The notes: a model not told the origin generated them from the letters alone. Numbered from the stretch's first letter, positions 41,393 through 50,592 are shown. The stretch: 64,000 nucleotides of DNA from Streptomyces bauhiniae (GCF_004784475.1 NZ_SRRT01000011.1:62001-126000), one strand, 5' to 3'. A program made the numbers and translations.

Positions 41393-42685
41393 ATGAGCGC
41401 CCCTACGCCGGCCCACGGTGACGACAGGCCCCGTGAGGGCTACTACCCGGACCCGTCCATCCCCGGCTACGTCCGCTACTGGAACGGCACCGCCTGGGTG
41501 CCCGGCACCAGCCGCCCCGCCCCCGCGGACGGCGAACCGCTCACCGCCCCGTCAACCTCCGGCCCCGACACGCCCCCTGTGGAGGAGACGGGTCCGCATT
41601 TCTTCGAGGAGGGCGGCTCCGCCGACGCTCCGGCGGCCCAGGGCGAGGCACCTCCGGACACGTTCCTCTTCCGGCGCCCGACTCCGGGCCCGGCGGCGGG
41701 TTCGCCGGCGGGGGTTCAGCGGGACGACGGGACGATGACGTTCCGTCGGGTGCGGGCGGGGGACGCCGGGGAGGGCGCGGGGGCGCCGGGCCAGGGCGCT
41801 CAGGGCCCCACCGGGCCCACGGCGGGCGCGGCTCAGGGTTCCTCGGGGCCGGCGGGGGGCGCGGCTCGGGGTCCCGTAGGGGGACCAGCAGGATTCGGGG
41901 CCGCCCCCGACGCACCCGCCGCTCCCACGGCCCGCGCCGCCGTCGCACCCCCGGTGCCGGGGCAGGCAACGCCCGCCCCGCAGGCGGACCCCCGCAGACA
42001 GTCCGGTTTCCCGCAGGCGGCCGCCCCTTCCCCGGTACTCCCGCCCCAGGCCGGAGGCCCCCTCGCTCCCGGTCCCGGTGGCGGACAGGCGTCCTGGGCG
42101 CAGCAGGTGCACCAGTTGGCCGGGGCGGGCGAGGAACAGCCCGTGGCGCCGTGGAAGCCGCCGGTGGAGGACCCGTTCCTCGCGGCGGCCCGGCGCCAGG
42201 CGGAGGCCCGCCCGGCCGGACTCGGCAAGCGCTTCGCCGCCCGCCTGATCGACAACGTCTTCATCGGCGCCGTCACGGCGGCCGCGGCAGTGCCCCTGGG
42301 GGTACGCGCCGTCGACCACACGCAGAGCAAGATCGAGGCGGCCCGGCTGTCCGGCCGTACCGTCACCGTCTGGCTGCTCGACGGCACCACCGGCGTCTCG
42401 CTCGCCCTCGTCCTCGGCGTCCTGCTGGTCTTCGGGGTGGTGTACGAGGTGCTGCCGACCGCCCGCTGGGGCCGCACCCTCGGCAAGCGGCTGTGCGGCA
42501 TCCAGGTGCGGGACATCGAGGGGCACCAGCCCCCGTCCTTCGGGGCCGCGCTGCGCCGCTGGCTGGTCTACAGCGTGCCCGGCGTCCTCGTCATCGGCGT
42601 GATCGGCGTGCTGTGGGGGCTGTTCGACCGCCCGTGGCGCCAGTGCTGGCACGACAAGGCGGCACACACCTTCGTGGCCGAATAG
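41393..42685 (+). CDS. DUF2510/RDD-family membrane protein
   Basis: 430 aa. The N-terminus holds a DUF2510 motif (GYYPDPSIPGYVRYWNGTAWV). A Pro/Gly/Ala-rich linker of about 220 residues follows. The RDD domain (about 270-430) starts GLGKRFAARLIDNVFIGAV with the Arg-Asp pair and has three membrane spans, ending DRPWRQCWHDKAAHTFV. Function unknown; RDD proteins are often transport or envelope components. The paralogous RDD gene follows 61 bp downstream. Confidence 0.82.
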   Translation: MSAPTPAHGDDRPREGYYPDPSIPGYVRYWNGTAWVPGTSRPAPADGEPLTAPSTSGPDTPPVEETGPHFFEEGGSADAPAAQGEAPPDTFLFRRPTPGPAAGSPAGVQRDDGTMTFRRVRAGDAGEGAGAPGQGAQGPTGPTAGAAQGSSGPAGGAARGPVGGPAGFGAAPDAPAAPTARAAVAPPVPGQATPAPQADPRRQSGFPQAAAPSPVLPPQAGGPLAPGPGGGQASWAQQVHQLAGAGEEQPVAPWKPPVEDPFLAAARRQAEARPAGLGKRFAARLIDNVFIGAVTAAAAVPLGVRAVDHTQSKIEAARLSGRTVTVWLLDGTTGVSLALVLGVLLVFGVVYEVLPTARWGRTLGKRLCGIQVRDIEGHQPPSFGAALRRWLVYSVPGVLVIGVIGVLWGLFDRPWRQCWHDKAAHTFVAE

Positions 42686-42746
42686 CGTCCCCCGTACGGC
42701 CGCCCGCCGGGTGCGGCGGCCCCGCGTTCGCGGTCGACTCGGTGCC

Positions 42747-43484
42747 ATGAGCAGTGAACCGCCCCCCGGCTCCGGACCGCAGCCCCCCGACGACGACCCG
42801 CTGAGGAAGCGGCCCCCGTCGGACCCGGGGCAGGGGCCGGGCTCGCCGTACGACCGCCCGTACGGCGCCCAGCAGCCCCCGCCGCCCGGCGGCGAGCCCC
42901 CGCCCCAGGGCGGCGGCCCCTACGGGTCGGGCGGCCCTTACGGGGGCGGCCCGTACGGAGGCGGACCCTATGGAGGCGGTGGCCCCTACGGCGGAGGCCC
43001 CCAGGGCCCCGGCCGCCCCGGCGACCCCCTCGCCGGCATGCCCCCGCTCGCGGACAGCGGCAAGCGCACCGTCGCCCGCATCATCGACATGATCATCGTC
43101 GGCATCGCCGTCTGGCTGCTGACCTGGGCCTTCGGGGTGCACCAGTACGACGTGAACGGCGACCGGATGGAGGTCGGCAAGTCGCTCGGCCAGTCCATCA
43201 TCGCCGCCGTGCTGTACGTCGCCTACGACACCATCCTGATCGCCCGCACCGGGCAGACGCTCGGCATGCGCCTGCTGAAGATGCGGGTGGCCAACCTGCA
43301 CGACGGCGCCACCCCCTCCCGGCAGTCCTCGCTGATCCGGGCGCTGGTGCTGTGGCTGCCGTTCGCCTTCTGCTGCGCCTGCGTCTGGACCGCGATCTGC
43401 GGCGGCTGGAGCTACTTCGACCGCCCGTACAAGCAGGGCCTGCACGACAAGGCGGCGAAGACGGTGGTGGTCGCCACGACCTGA
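42747..43484 (+). CDS. RDD-family membrane protein with Gly-Pro-Tyr repeats
   Basis: 245 aa from ATG 42747. Residues 1-105 are low-complexity, with tandem GPYGGG units. The RDD domain follows (about 110-240): SGKRTVARIIDMIIVGIAVWLL, then spans near 145-165 and 190-215, and DRPYKQGLHDKAAKTVVV at the end. It is a close relative of the previous gene without the DUF2510 part. The repeats are intrinsically disordered and may be a cytoplasmic or cell-wall tether. Function unknown. Confidence 0.82.
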   Translation: MSSEPPPGSGPQPPDDDPLRKRPPSDPGQGPGSPYDRPYGAQQPPPPGGEPPPQGGGPYGSGGPYGGGPYGGGPYGGGGPYGGGPQGPGRPGDPLAGMPPLADSGKRTVARIIDMIIVGIAVWLLTWAFGVHQYDVNGDRMEVGKSLGQSIIAAVLYVAYDTILIARTGQTLGMRLLKMRVANLHDGATPSRQSSLIRALVLWLPFAFCCACVWTAICGGWSYFDRPYKQGLHDKAAKTVVVATT

Positions 43485-43502
43485 CCGGGCCGGGGCACGG
43501 CG

Positions 43503-43550
43503 CGCCGGAGCGGCGGGCGGGGGAGAAGTCCCCGGCCCGCCGCTCCGGCG
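43503..43550. terminator. Long hairpin after the RDD pair
   Basis: CGCCGGAGCGGCGGGC pairs with GCCCGCCGCTCCGGCG over 16 bp around an inner GGGG/CCCC step. It lies between convergent genes and can serve both. Confidence 0.85.
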
Positions 43551-43574
43551 TGTGGTCTCAGCAGGCGGCCGCTG

Positions 43575-43868
43575 TCAGGACGCCGCGCGGCCGCGTACCG
43601 ACTCCGCCGAGGCGCCGACCGGGCGGCGGCGCTCGGACAGCCGGGCGGGCTCGGCGGGCGTCGGCCCGGTGGCGGCGGTGGAGCGGGCCGGGCGCGGCCG
43701 GGGCAGCGGCACCGTCATGGCGACCAGCAGCCCGAGCGCGAGCGCGGCCAGCGCGATGACGGCGACACCGATGCCCGAGCTGGTCTGGGACAGGGCCAGC
43801 ATGGCGACGGTGGAGAGGATCACGGTGCAGGAACCGTAGACGAGCTGTGCGACGGTCGGACGAGGCAT
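43575..43868 (-). CDS. Small two-span membrane protein
   Basis: 97 aa from ATG 43868, with GAGGA ten bases upstream. Two hydrophobic segments are predicted (about 8-27, LVYGSCTVILSTVAMLALS, and 32-53, IGVAVIALAALALGLLVAM). The C-terminal 40 residues are basic and Pro/Ala-rich. Not recognised as a named family. Similar small proteins are common in streptomycetes. Confidence 0.6.
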   Translation of the reverse strand: MPRPTVAQLVYGSCTVILSTVAMLALSQTSSGIGVAVIALAALALGLLVAMTVPLPRPRPARSTAATGPTPAEPARLSERRRPVGASAESVRGRAAS

Positions 43869-44239
43869 GGCAATCGTGTCCTCGGAAGACGGGGGTAGGG
43901 GGTGCGCGGGGTGCCGTTTCGGCTCTCTTCGCGTCCATGCCCGAGTCCTGTGCCAGGTAAGCCCGCCCTCACCCCGGAGGGCGGTGCACAGGGGGCGCAC
44001 GGAGTCATGGTCCACCTCAACTGGGGCGATGCACGCGCCCGTTCCGCTGTAGCACGTGTTCGTAAAGCGGACGCCAACTCCGCATAGTGCACTTGTCCTG
44101 TTCAAGTCAAGGTCTGTCTTTTCTGTGGAACCTCTAGTCAAATTACGGCACTTGAATACACGCGTTGATCGTGCGCGCACGGAATCTTCCAAGGTCCGGA
44201 ACCCTCCTGCCGTGCGCGCGGCGCGGGGGAGGATCTCAA
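43869..44239 (+). other. Long upstream region of the M6 protease gene
   Basis: 371 bp without a gene. It includes an AT-richer island (about 44085-44165) likely to hold the promoter. A stem pairs GCGCGCACGG (44173-44182) with CCGTGCGCGC (44210-44219) and closes just before the ribosome-binding site. I see no conserved riboswitch pattern. Confidence 0.45.
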
Positions 44240-46597
44240 GTGACCAGCAGACCCTGGACGTTCAGAGCCGCGGCGATAGGCGTGGCCCTCGCGGCGTCGT
44301 CCGCCACCTTCGCCACGTTCGCTGTGGCCGAGGCCGGCACGATGGCCCGCCCGGCGGCCGAGAACCGCCATGACCCGGCCCCGGCCGGACAGCGGGAGCA
44401 CGACCTCGACGGCCCGCTGAGCAAGACCCAGGAGGCTCAGCGCCAGGAGGCCCTGAACCAGCTCATCGCCGGCAAGGCCACGGCGAAGGAGCGCAACGGC
44501 TCCAAGGTCGTCCAGCTCAAGAGCAAGAAGGGCGACAGCAAGTACGTCGAGCTGAGCCGGGAGAAGACCGACAAGATCTTCACCATCCTGGTGGAGTTCG
44601 GGGACCAGACCGACCCCAAGTTCGGCGGCACCCCCGGCCCGCTGCACAACAAGATCGCCGCGCCGGACCGCAAGAAGGACAACTCCACGGCCTGGCAGGC
44701 GGATTACAACCAGAAGCACTACCAGGACCTCTACTTCGGCACCGGTGCCAAGACCGAGTCGCTGAAGAAGTACTACGAGAAGCAGTCCTCGGGCCGCTAC
44801 TCGGTCGAGGGCGAGGTCTCGGACTGGGTCAAGGTCCCCTACAACGAGGCCCGTTACGGCAACAACGCGTGCGGCCAGACCAACTGCACCAGCGTGTGGA
44901 ACGTGGTCAGCGACGGTCTGAAGTCCTGGGTCGCCGGGCAGAAGGCGGCCGGCAAGTCGGACGCCGCCATCAAGGCCGACCTGGCCCAGTACGACCAGTG
45001 GGACCGCTACGACTACGACGGCGACGGAAACTTCAACGAGCCGGACGGCTACGTCGACCACTTCCAGATCGTGCACGCCGGTGAGGACGAGTCCGCGGGC
45101 GGCGGCGCCGAGGGCGAGAACGCCATCTGGGCGCACCGCTGGTACGCGTTCGGCACCGACGCGGGCGCGACCGGCCCGGCCGGCAACAAGCTCGGCGGCG
45201 CCCCGGTCGGCGACACCGGCGTCTGGGTCGGCGACTACACCATCCAGCCGGAGAACGGCGGACTCGGCGTCTTCGCCCACGAGTACGGCCACGACCTCGG
45301 TCTGCCGGACGAGTACGACACCGACGGCGGCGACAACTCCACCGGTTTCTGGACCCTGATGTCCTCCGGTTCCTGGCTCGGCACCGGCAAGGACTCCATC
45401 GGTGACCTGCCCGGCGACATGAACGCGTGGGACAAGCTGCAGCTCGGCTGGCTGACCTACGACACCGCCAAGGCGGGTGTCTCCTCCTGGCACAAGCTCG
45501 GTGTCGCGGAGTACAACACCAAGTACCGCCAGGCCCTGTTGGTCACGCTGCCGGACAAGGCGGTCAAGACCGAGATCGTCACCCCGGCCGAGGGCGCGAC
45601 CCAGTGGTGGAGCGGCAGCGGTGACAACCTCAAGAACACGCTGACCCGTTCGGTCGACCTGACCGGCAAGTCCAAGGCCACGCTGGGCCTGGACGGCTGG
45701 TACGACATCGAGGCCGGCTACGACTACCTCTACACCGAGGTCTCCACGGACGGCGCCAACTGGACCGCCCTGGACGGCACGGTGGACGGGCAGCCGATCC
45801 CGCGCGACGGCTCCGACAAGCCCGCGCTGACCGGCACGCTCGACGGCTACAAGAAGCTGTCGTACTCGCTGGACGCGTACGCGGGCCAGAAGATCCAGCT
45901 CCGCTTCCGCTACCAGACCGACGGCGGCGTGGCGTTGAAGGGCTTCGCGGCCGACGAGATCACGGTCACCGCGGACGGTTCGCCGCTGTTCTCGGACAAC
46001 GCCGAGACGGCGGACGCCGGTTGGGCCGCGACCGGGTTCTCGCGCATCGGCGCGTCCTTCACCAAGGACTACGCGCAGTACTACCTCGCGGAGAACCGTC
46101 AGTACGTGTCGTACGACAAGACGCTGAAGGTCGGCCCGTACAACTTCGGTTACACCGGCACCGACCGGCCCGACTGGGTGGAGCACTACCCGTACCAGGA
46201 CGGCCTGTTGATCTGGAAGTGGGACACCTCCCAGGCGGACAACAACACCAACGCGGACGCGCACCCGGGTACCGGTCTGATCCTGCCGGTCGACGCGCAC
46301 CCGAAGGCGCTGAAGTGGTCCGACGGGACGCTGCTGCGGAACCGGATGCAGGCGTACGACTCGCCGTTCTCGCTCGACCCGACGGACGGGATCACGCTGC
46401 ACAAGGCCGGCAAGGCGACGAAGATCAAGGCGCAGAACGGGGTGGCGGTCTTCGACGACCGCAAGAACACCTACTGGGACCCGTCGAACCCCACCGGTGG
46501 TGTGAAGGTCACTGACACCAACACCAAGATCAAGATCAAGAAGCAGGCGGACGACGGCTCCACGATCGAGCTGGAAGTCGGGCCCGCGGCGAAGTAA
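44240..46597 (+). CDS. Secreted M6-family metalloprotease (immune inhibitor A-like)
   Basis: 785 aa from GTG 44240 with GGAGG seven bases upstream. A signal peptide runs to about residue 32 (cut near AVAEA). After a propeptide (about 35-110), the catalytic domain has the zinc motif HEYGH at 347-351 with LGLPDEYD downstream, and a Ca-binding loop DYDGDGNFNEPDGYVD near residue 255. A C-terminal MAM/jelly-roll region (about 450-640) and a PatA-like tail complete the chain. It digests extracellular protein; relatives in Bacillus destroy host antibacterial peptides. The strong stem in its leader may affect translation. Confidence 0.88.
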   Translation: MTSRPWTFRAAAIGVALAASSATFATFAVAEAGTMARPAAENRHDPAPAGQREHDLDGPLSKTQEAQRQEALNQLIAGKATAKERNGSKVVQLKSKKGDSKYVELSREKTDKIFTILVEFGDQTDPKFGGTPGPLHNKIAAPDRKKDNSTAWQADYNQKHYQDLYFGTGAKTESLKKYYEKQSSGRYSVEGEVSDWVKVPYNEARYGNNACGQTNCTSVWNVVSDGLKSWVAGQKAAGKSDAAIKADLAQYDQWDRYDYDGDGNFNEPDGYVDHFQIVHAGEDESAGGGAEGENAIWAHRWYAFGTDAGATGPAGNKLGGAPVGDTGVWVGDYTIQPENGGLGVFAHEYGHDLGLPDEYDTDGGDNSTGFWTLMSSGSWLGTGKDSIGDLPGDMNAWDKLQLGWLTYDTAKAGVSSWHKLGVAEYNTKYRQALLVTLPDKAVKTEIVTPAEGATQWWSGSGDNLKNTLTRSVDLTGKSKATLGLDGWYDIEAGYDYLYTEVSTDGANWTALDGTVDGQPIPRDGSDKPALTGTLDGYKKLSYSLDAYAGQKIQLRFRYQTDGGVALKGFAADEITVTADGSPLFSDNAETADAGWAATGFSRIGASFTKDYAQYYLAENRQYVSYDKTLKVGPYNFGYTGTDRPDWVEHYPYQDGLLIWKWDTSQADNNTNADAHPGTGLILPVDAHPKALKWSDGTLLRNRMQAYDSPFSLDPTDGITLHKAGKATKIKAQNGVAVFDDRKNTYWDPSNPTGGVKVTDTNTKIKIKKQADDGSTIELEVGPAAK

Positions 46598-46623
46598 GCG
46601 GTATCTTCGCAGGTCAGAGACGT

Positions 46624-46657
46624 ATCGGCGGTGACCCCCTAGCGGGTCGCCGCCGAT
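46624..46657 (+). terminator. Hairpin after M6 protease gene
   Basis: ATCGGCGGTGACCC pairs with GGGTCGCCGCCGAT (14 bp, one G-U), followed by CGTGTTT. It begins 26 bp past the stop. Confidence 0.82.
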
Positions 46658-46718
46658 CGTGTTTAGGTGCGTCCTGTGGATCGCTTATTGACACCTGACT
46701 GAACGGGGATGTGACCGC

Positions 46719-47024
46719 ATGGCCGCAGGAGGATTCTGCAAGCTGCCCGGTGGGACGGTCGTGGTGGCCCTCAACCTGCCCCACGGCACCGCCGGCGTCC
46801 GGGTTCTCGTCCACGCGGGGAATCGTGCGAAGGCTTTGACCCGGCTGCGGAATCTCGGCCTGTGGTCCGTGTTCCTCCGCGGCAACACCGCCCCACCCAC
46901 CCCGGACGAGGTGACAGCGGTCCTCCACCACCCCGACGGCCTCATATGGCGCACGGCCCCGACGGAGGGCACGGGCCTCTGGCGCCCCATCCGCGCCCTG
47001 CGATCCTCTGCGCTTCAGCCGTAG
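46719..47024 (+). CDS. Conserved hypothetical protein
   Basis: 101 aa from ATG 46719. It contains GGTVVVALNLPHGTAGVRVLVHAGNRAKALTRLRNLGLWSVFLRGNTAPPTPDEV, so it looks like a small globular alpha/beta protein. No catalytic motif or signal is visible. A GGGGATG site lies about 11 bases upstream. I recall similar proteins only in actinomycetes. Function unknown. Confidence 0.6.
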   Translation: MAAGGFCKLPGGTVVVALNLPHGTAGVRVLVHAGNRAKALTRLRNLGLWSVFLRGNTAPPTPDEVTAVLHHPDGLIWRTAPTEGTGLWRPIRALRSSALQP

Positions 47025-47026
47025 AC

Positions 47027-47251
47027 CTTCGGCTGCGGGCCCGTCGTGGCTGGTCGCGCAGTTCCCCGCGCCCCTGGGGTGGGACATGTGTGCCGGAGCC
47101 TTCGGGTGGGCGCCGGTTCACGCACGCGACTCCGCCCAGGCTTGCCAACCCAGGGGCGCGGGGAAGCTCAGGGGCTGGACACCACCCAGGCTCGCCTACC
47201 CAGGGGCGCGGGGAACTGCGCGACAAGCCACAGCGGGCCCGCGGGCTGAAG
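47027..47251. repeat. Inverted and tandem copies of a common Streptomyces intergenic repeat
   Basis: The 50-bp unit 47027-47076, containing GCGCAGTTCCCCGCGCCCCT, recurs as a close inverted copy at 47201-47251. Between them, a tandem segment (CCCAGGCT-GCC-ACCCAGGGGCGCGGGGAA) appears at about 47136 and again 50 bp later at about 47186. The core is a repeat seen widely between streptomycete genes. The right copy ends exactly at the pncA stop codon (47252). Confidence 0.82.
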
Positions 47252-47845
47252 CTAGGCGTTCACCACGGGCTTGCCCGTGAGCTGGACGCCGGCCTCGCGC
47301 AGGGACTCCAGCGCCTTGTCCGTCGTGTGCTGGGCCACTCCTGCCGTCAGGTCCAACAACACATGCGTGCGGAAACCCTCGGAGGCCGCGTCCAGGGCGG
47401 TAGCCCGTACGCAGTGGTCCGTGGCGATGCCGACCACGTCGACCTCTTCGATGCCGCGGGCGCGGAGCCAGTCCGCCAGAGTGGCACCGTTCTCGTCCGT
47501 GCCCTCGAAGCCGCTGTACGCGGCGGAGTACGCGCCCTTGTCGAAGACCGCGTCGACCGCGCCGGAGGCGACCGCGGGGGCGAAGTTGGGGTGGAAGCCC
47601 ACGCCCTCCGTGCCCGCGACGCAGTGCGCGGGCCAGGAGTGGACGTAGTCGGGGTTGTCCGCGAAGTGGCCGCCCGGCGCGATGTGGTGATCGCGGGTGG
47701 CCACCACGTGCCGGTACCCGGACCCGGCCGCCTGCCCGATCAGCTCGGTGATCGCGGCGGCCACGTCCGCCCCGCCGGCCACCGCCAGACTGCCCCCCTC
47801 GCAGAAGTCGTTCTGCACGTCAACGACGATCAAGGCGCGGCGCAT
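47252..47845 (-). CDS. pncA: Nicotinamidase
   Basis: 197 aa. The isochorismatase-fold active site is complete: DVQNDFCEGG (Asp10), DHH and PGGHF metal ligands, the catalytic Lys in DKGAYSAAYSGFEG, and the nucleophile Cys in GIATDHCVRATALDA. It turns nicotinamide into nicotinate for NAD salvage, and would activate pyrazinamide. Nicotinate phosphoribosyltransferase lies upstream on the same strand (59 bp), so the two form a salvage operon. Confidence 0.94.
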   Translation of the reverse strand: MRRALIVVDVQNDFCEGGSLAVAGGADVAAAITELIGQAAGSGYRHVVATRDHHIAPGGHFADNPDYVHSWPAHCVAGTEGVGFHPNFAPAVASGAVDAVFDKGAYSAAYSGFEGTDENGATLADWLRARGIEEVDVVGIATDHCVRATALDAASEGFRTHVLLDLTAGVAQHTTDKALESLREAGVQLTGKPVVNA

Positions 47846-47904
47846 GGTGGTGTCCTTCGAGTGGGGTCCAAGGAATCGAGCCTAGAGACTTCCGGCCTCC
47901 GGCA

Positions 47905-49251
47905 CTAGCTACCCGAGGGCACGTTCAGGTACTCCGTCGGGATGACGGGCTCCCCCCGGGAGAGCTGGGTCGCGGAGAGGGGGAGGTTGCCGCGCGCCGC
48001 GATGTGCCGTTCGCGCGCCGCGTCCAGGGGCTCACGGGCGACGACCTCGCCGCCCTTGACCAGCTCCACCAGCAACTGCCGGTCGGCCAGCTCGTCCGGT
48101 ACCGCGCCGGTGCCCACGACCTCGGCCTCCGCGACCCCGTACTTGTCCAGCCGCCGTGCCGCCCACTTGCGGCCCCCGATGGAGGTCTTCCCGCCGCTGG
48201 ACTTCTTCGCCACCGGCACCAGCTCGGCGGCGGGATCGGCGGACTCGGCGCGGGCGACCAGCTTGTACACCATCGAGCAGGTCGGATGCCCGGACCCGGT
48301 GACCAACTGCGTGCCCACCCCGTACGCGTCCACCGGCGCCGCCGCCAGCGAGGCGATGGCGTACTCGTCCAGGTCGGAGGTGACCACGATCCGGGTGTCC
48401 GTCGCGCCGAGGTCGTCGAGCTGCTGCCGCACCCGGTGCGCGACCAGCAGCAGGTCGCCGGAGTCGATGCGCACCGCGCCCAGCCCGGGCCCGGCCACCT
48501 CCACCGCCGTACGGACCGCCTCCGCGACGTCGTAGGTGTCCACCAGCAGGGTGGTGTCCGCGCCGAGGGCGTCGACCTGGGCGCGGAAGGCGTCCCGCTC
48601 CTGGTCGTGCAGCAGGGTGAAGGCGTGCGCGGAGGTGCCCACGGTCGGGATGCCGTACCTGAAGCCCGCCGCGAGGTCGGAGGTGGTGGCGAAACCGCCC
48701 ACGTAGGCGGCGCGCGCGGCCGCGACGGCGGCCAGCTCATGGGTGCGCCGGGCGCCCATCTCGATCAGCGGCCGCCCGCCCGCGGCGGAGGACATCCGGG
48801 AGGCGGCGGCCGCGATGGCCGAGTCGTGGTTGAGGATGGAGAGGATCACCGTCTCCAGCAGCACGCACTCCGCGAAGCTGCCCTCGACCCGCAGCAGCGG
48901 CGAGCCGGGGAAGTACACCTCGCCCTCGGGATAGCCCCAGATATCGCCCTGGAAGCGGTAGTCCGCCAGCCACTTCAGGGTCGGCTCGTCGACGATCCCC
49001 CGCTCGCCCAGGAAGGCGAGCATCGCCGCGTCGAACCGGAAGTTCGTCACCGCGTCCAGCACCCGGCCGGTGCCCGCGACCACGCCGTAGCGGCGGCCGT
49101 GCGGCAGGCGTCGGGTGAAGACCTCGAACACGCTGCGCCGCTCGGCCGTCCCGGCCTTCAGGGCGGCTTGCAGCATGGTCAGCTCGTACTGGTCCGTGAA
49201 GAGCGCCGTCGACGGGACTTCGACCGGCAGCCCAAGGTCCGCTGTGTTCAT
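47905..49251 (-). CDS. pncB: Nicotinate phosphoribosyltransferase
   Basis: 448 aa from ATG 49251; a start seven codons upstream at 49272 is the alternative. The family features are ALFTDQYELTMLQAALKAG at the start, the phosphoacceptor His in GTSAHAFTLLHD, and VRIDSGDLLLVAHRVRQQL. It makes nicotinate mononucleotide from nicotinate and PRPP. Its operon partner pncA supplies nicotinate. The start is divergent from clpS, 57 bp away. Confidence 0.93.
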   Translation of the reverse strand: MNTADLGLPVEVPSTALFTDQYELTMLQAALKAGTAERRSVFEVFTRRLPHGRRYGVVAGTGRVLDAVTNFRFDAAMLAFLGERGIVDEPTLKWLADYRFQGDIWGYPEGEVYFPGSPLLRVEGSFAECVLLETVILSILNHDSAIAAAASRMSSAAGGRPLIEMGARRTHELAAVAAARAAYVGGFATTSDLAAGFRYGIPTVGTSAHAFTLLHDQERDAFRAQVDALGADTTLLVDTYDVAEAVRTAVEVAGPGLGAVRIDSGDLLLVAHRVRQQLDDLGATDTRIVVTSDLDEYAIASLAAAPVDAYGVGTQLVTGSGHPTCSMVYKLVARAESADPAAELVPVAKKSSGGKTSIGGRKWAARRLDKYGVAEAEVVGTGAVPDELADRQLLVELVKGGEVVAREPLDAARERHIAARGNLPLSATQLSRGEPVIPTEYLNVPSGS

Positions 49252-49308
49252 GACGATGAAGCGTACTCCCATTTCGTCAGTGTGACGATTTCTGGGGTGC
49301 GTGGCAGC

Positions 49309-49626
49309 ATGGCTGTTGTGACGTCACCCGCGCCCGTAGAGATCGAACGCACCGAATCGGCGGAGGAGACCTTCGCCGTACCCGAGCCGGACGTCCCCTG
49401 GATCACGATCGTCCACAATGATCCGGTCAACCTCATGAGTTATGTGACCTACGTCTTCCAGACGTACTTCGGCTACTCGAAGGACAAGGCCACCGAGCTC
49501 ATGCTCGACGTCCACCACAAGGGCCGGGCGGTCGTCTCCAGCGGGAGCCGCGAGGAGATGGAGCGCGACGTGCAGGCGATGCACGGCTACGGACTGTGGG
49601 CCACCCTCCAGCAGGACCGGAAGTAA
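49309..49626 (+). CDS. clpS: ClpS, ATP-dependent Clp protease adaptor
   Basis: 105 aa from ATG 49309 (GTG 49318 is possible). Residues 28-103 hold the ClpS fold: PWITIVHNDPVNLMSYVTYVFQTYFGYSKDKATELMLDVHHKGRAVVSSGSREEME. The conserved HNDP and the YVTYVF helix bind N-degrons. It delivers N-end-rule substrates to the ClpC1/ClpA unfoldase. The DUF2017 gene follows 9 bp downstream, the conserved actinobacterial order. Confidence 0.95.
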   Translation: MAVVTSPAPVEIERTESAEETFAVPEPDVPWITIVHNDPVNLMSYVTYVFQTYFGYSKDKATELMLDVHHKGRAVVSSGSREEMERDVQAMHGYGLWATLQQDRK

Positions 49627-49635
49627 CCGACACAC

Positions 49636-50244
49636 ATGCCCGGACACTTCGAACCGCTCCCCGGCGGCGGCGCGACCGTCGCGCTCGACGACGTCGAGAT
49701 CTCCATCATCCGCTCGCTGGCCGTCCAGCTCCTTGAGCTGATCGGACCCGGCCCCGCCGAGGACACCGGCGGCGACCCGCTCGCCGAGCTGTTCGCCGAG
49801 GGCCCCAGCGAGCCGCCCGCCGACCCGGTGCTGCGCCGGCTCTTCCCGGACGCCTACACCGACCCCGAGCGGGAGCCGGGCGACCCGGCCGAGGCCGAGG
49901 AGCGGCGCGCGCACTCCGCCGAGTTCCGCCGCTACACCGAGAACGACCTGAGGGCCGGCAAGCGGGAGAACGCGCTCGCGGTCATCCGCACCCTGGACCA
50001 GGTCGCGTCGTCGGCCGAGGGCGGCGAGGCGGTGCTCAAGCTGTCGCCCGAGCGGTCCCGGCAGTGGCTCTCCGCGCTGAACGACCTGCGCCTGGCGATC
50101 GGCTCCCGGCTGGAGATCTCCGACGAGGAGGACACGGACCCGCTGTACCGCCTCCCGGACCAGGACCCGCGCAAGCCGATGGTGCTGGCCTATCTCTGGC
50201 TCGGCGGTCTCCAGGAGACCCTCGTCTCGACGCTGATGCCGTAA
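49636..50244 (+). CDS. DUF2017 protein
   Basis: 202 aa. The body is acidic and helical (DDVEISIIRSLAVQLLELIG near the start; LNDLRLAIGSRLEISDEED near residue 155). It has no known enzymatic motif. It follows clpS in nearly all actinomycetes, so a role linked to ClpS or Clp proteolysis is plausible, though unproven. Confidence 0.85.
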   Translation: MPGHFEPLPGGGATVALDDVEISIIRSLAVQLLELIGPGPAEDTGGDPLAELFAEGPSEPPADPVLRRLFPDAYTDPEREPGDPAEAEERRAHSAEFRRYTENDLRAGKRENALAVIRTLDQVASSAEGGEAVLKLSPERSRQWLSALNDLRLAIGSRLEISDEEDTDPLYRLPDQDPRKPMVLAYLWLGGLQETLVSTLMP

Positions 50245-50592
50245 TACGTCACTTTCGTGTTCGCTCAGAGGACGCTCAACTCCGGATAACGATCGCGTTA
50301 CCGTTGCGGCCGTTTTTGAGGCATTTGGGCGTACTTTGTCCCATTCTTCCTGTGCGGTGCGCCACAGGACGCCCTCGGACCCCTCTTTGCTCAATATTGC
50401 GGCCGTGATAAATCTTCACGATCGCCCGGCGGACACCACCCATGTCGCGCCGGGTGCGCCACCGAGCCGGCGACCGCCGGCCAGGCAACGAGCGGGTCCC
50501 TGACCTGCTCACTCCATCAGTTCCGGGGGGATCGAGACCCGATCCGAGGCCGAGTGAAGGCCACGGGTCGGCATGGAGAAAGGCGCACCACC
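50245..50592 (+). other. Upstream region of the amino-acid permease gene
   Basis: 348 bp without a gene. It contains a perfect dyad TAACG-ATCG-CGTTA (50287-50300), a short AT-richer segment (50310-50420) and a GC-rich potential leader fold near 50450-50580. The dyad is a candidate operator. No riboswitch family was recognised. Confidence 0.45.

Noticed and set aside
42900..43010. Regular repeats that might look like a CRISPR array
   Set aside because: They are tandem GPYGGG codons in a membrane protein: short units with no spacers.
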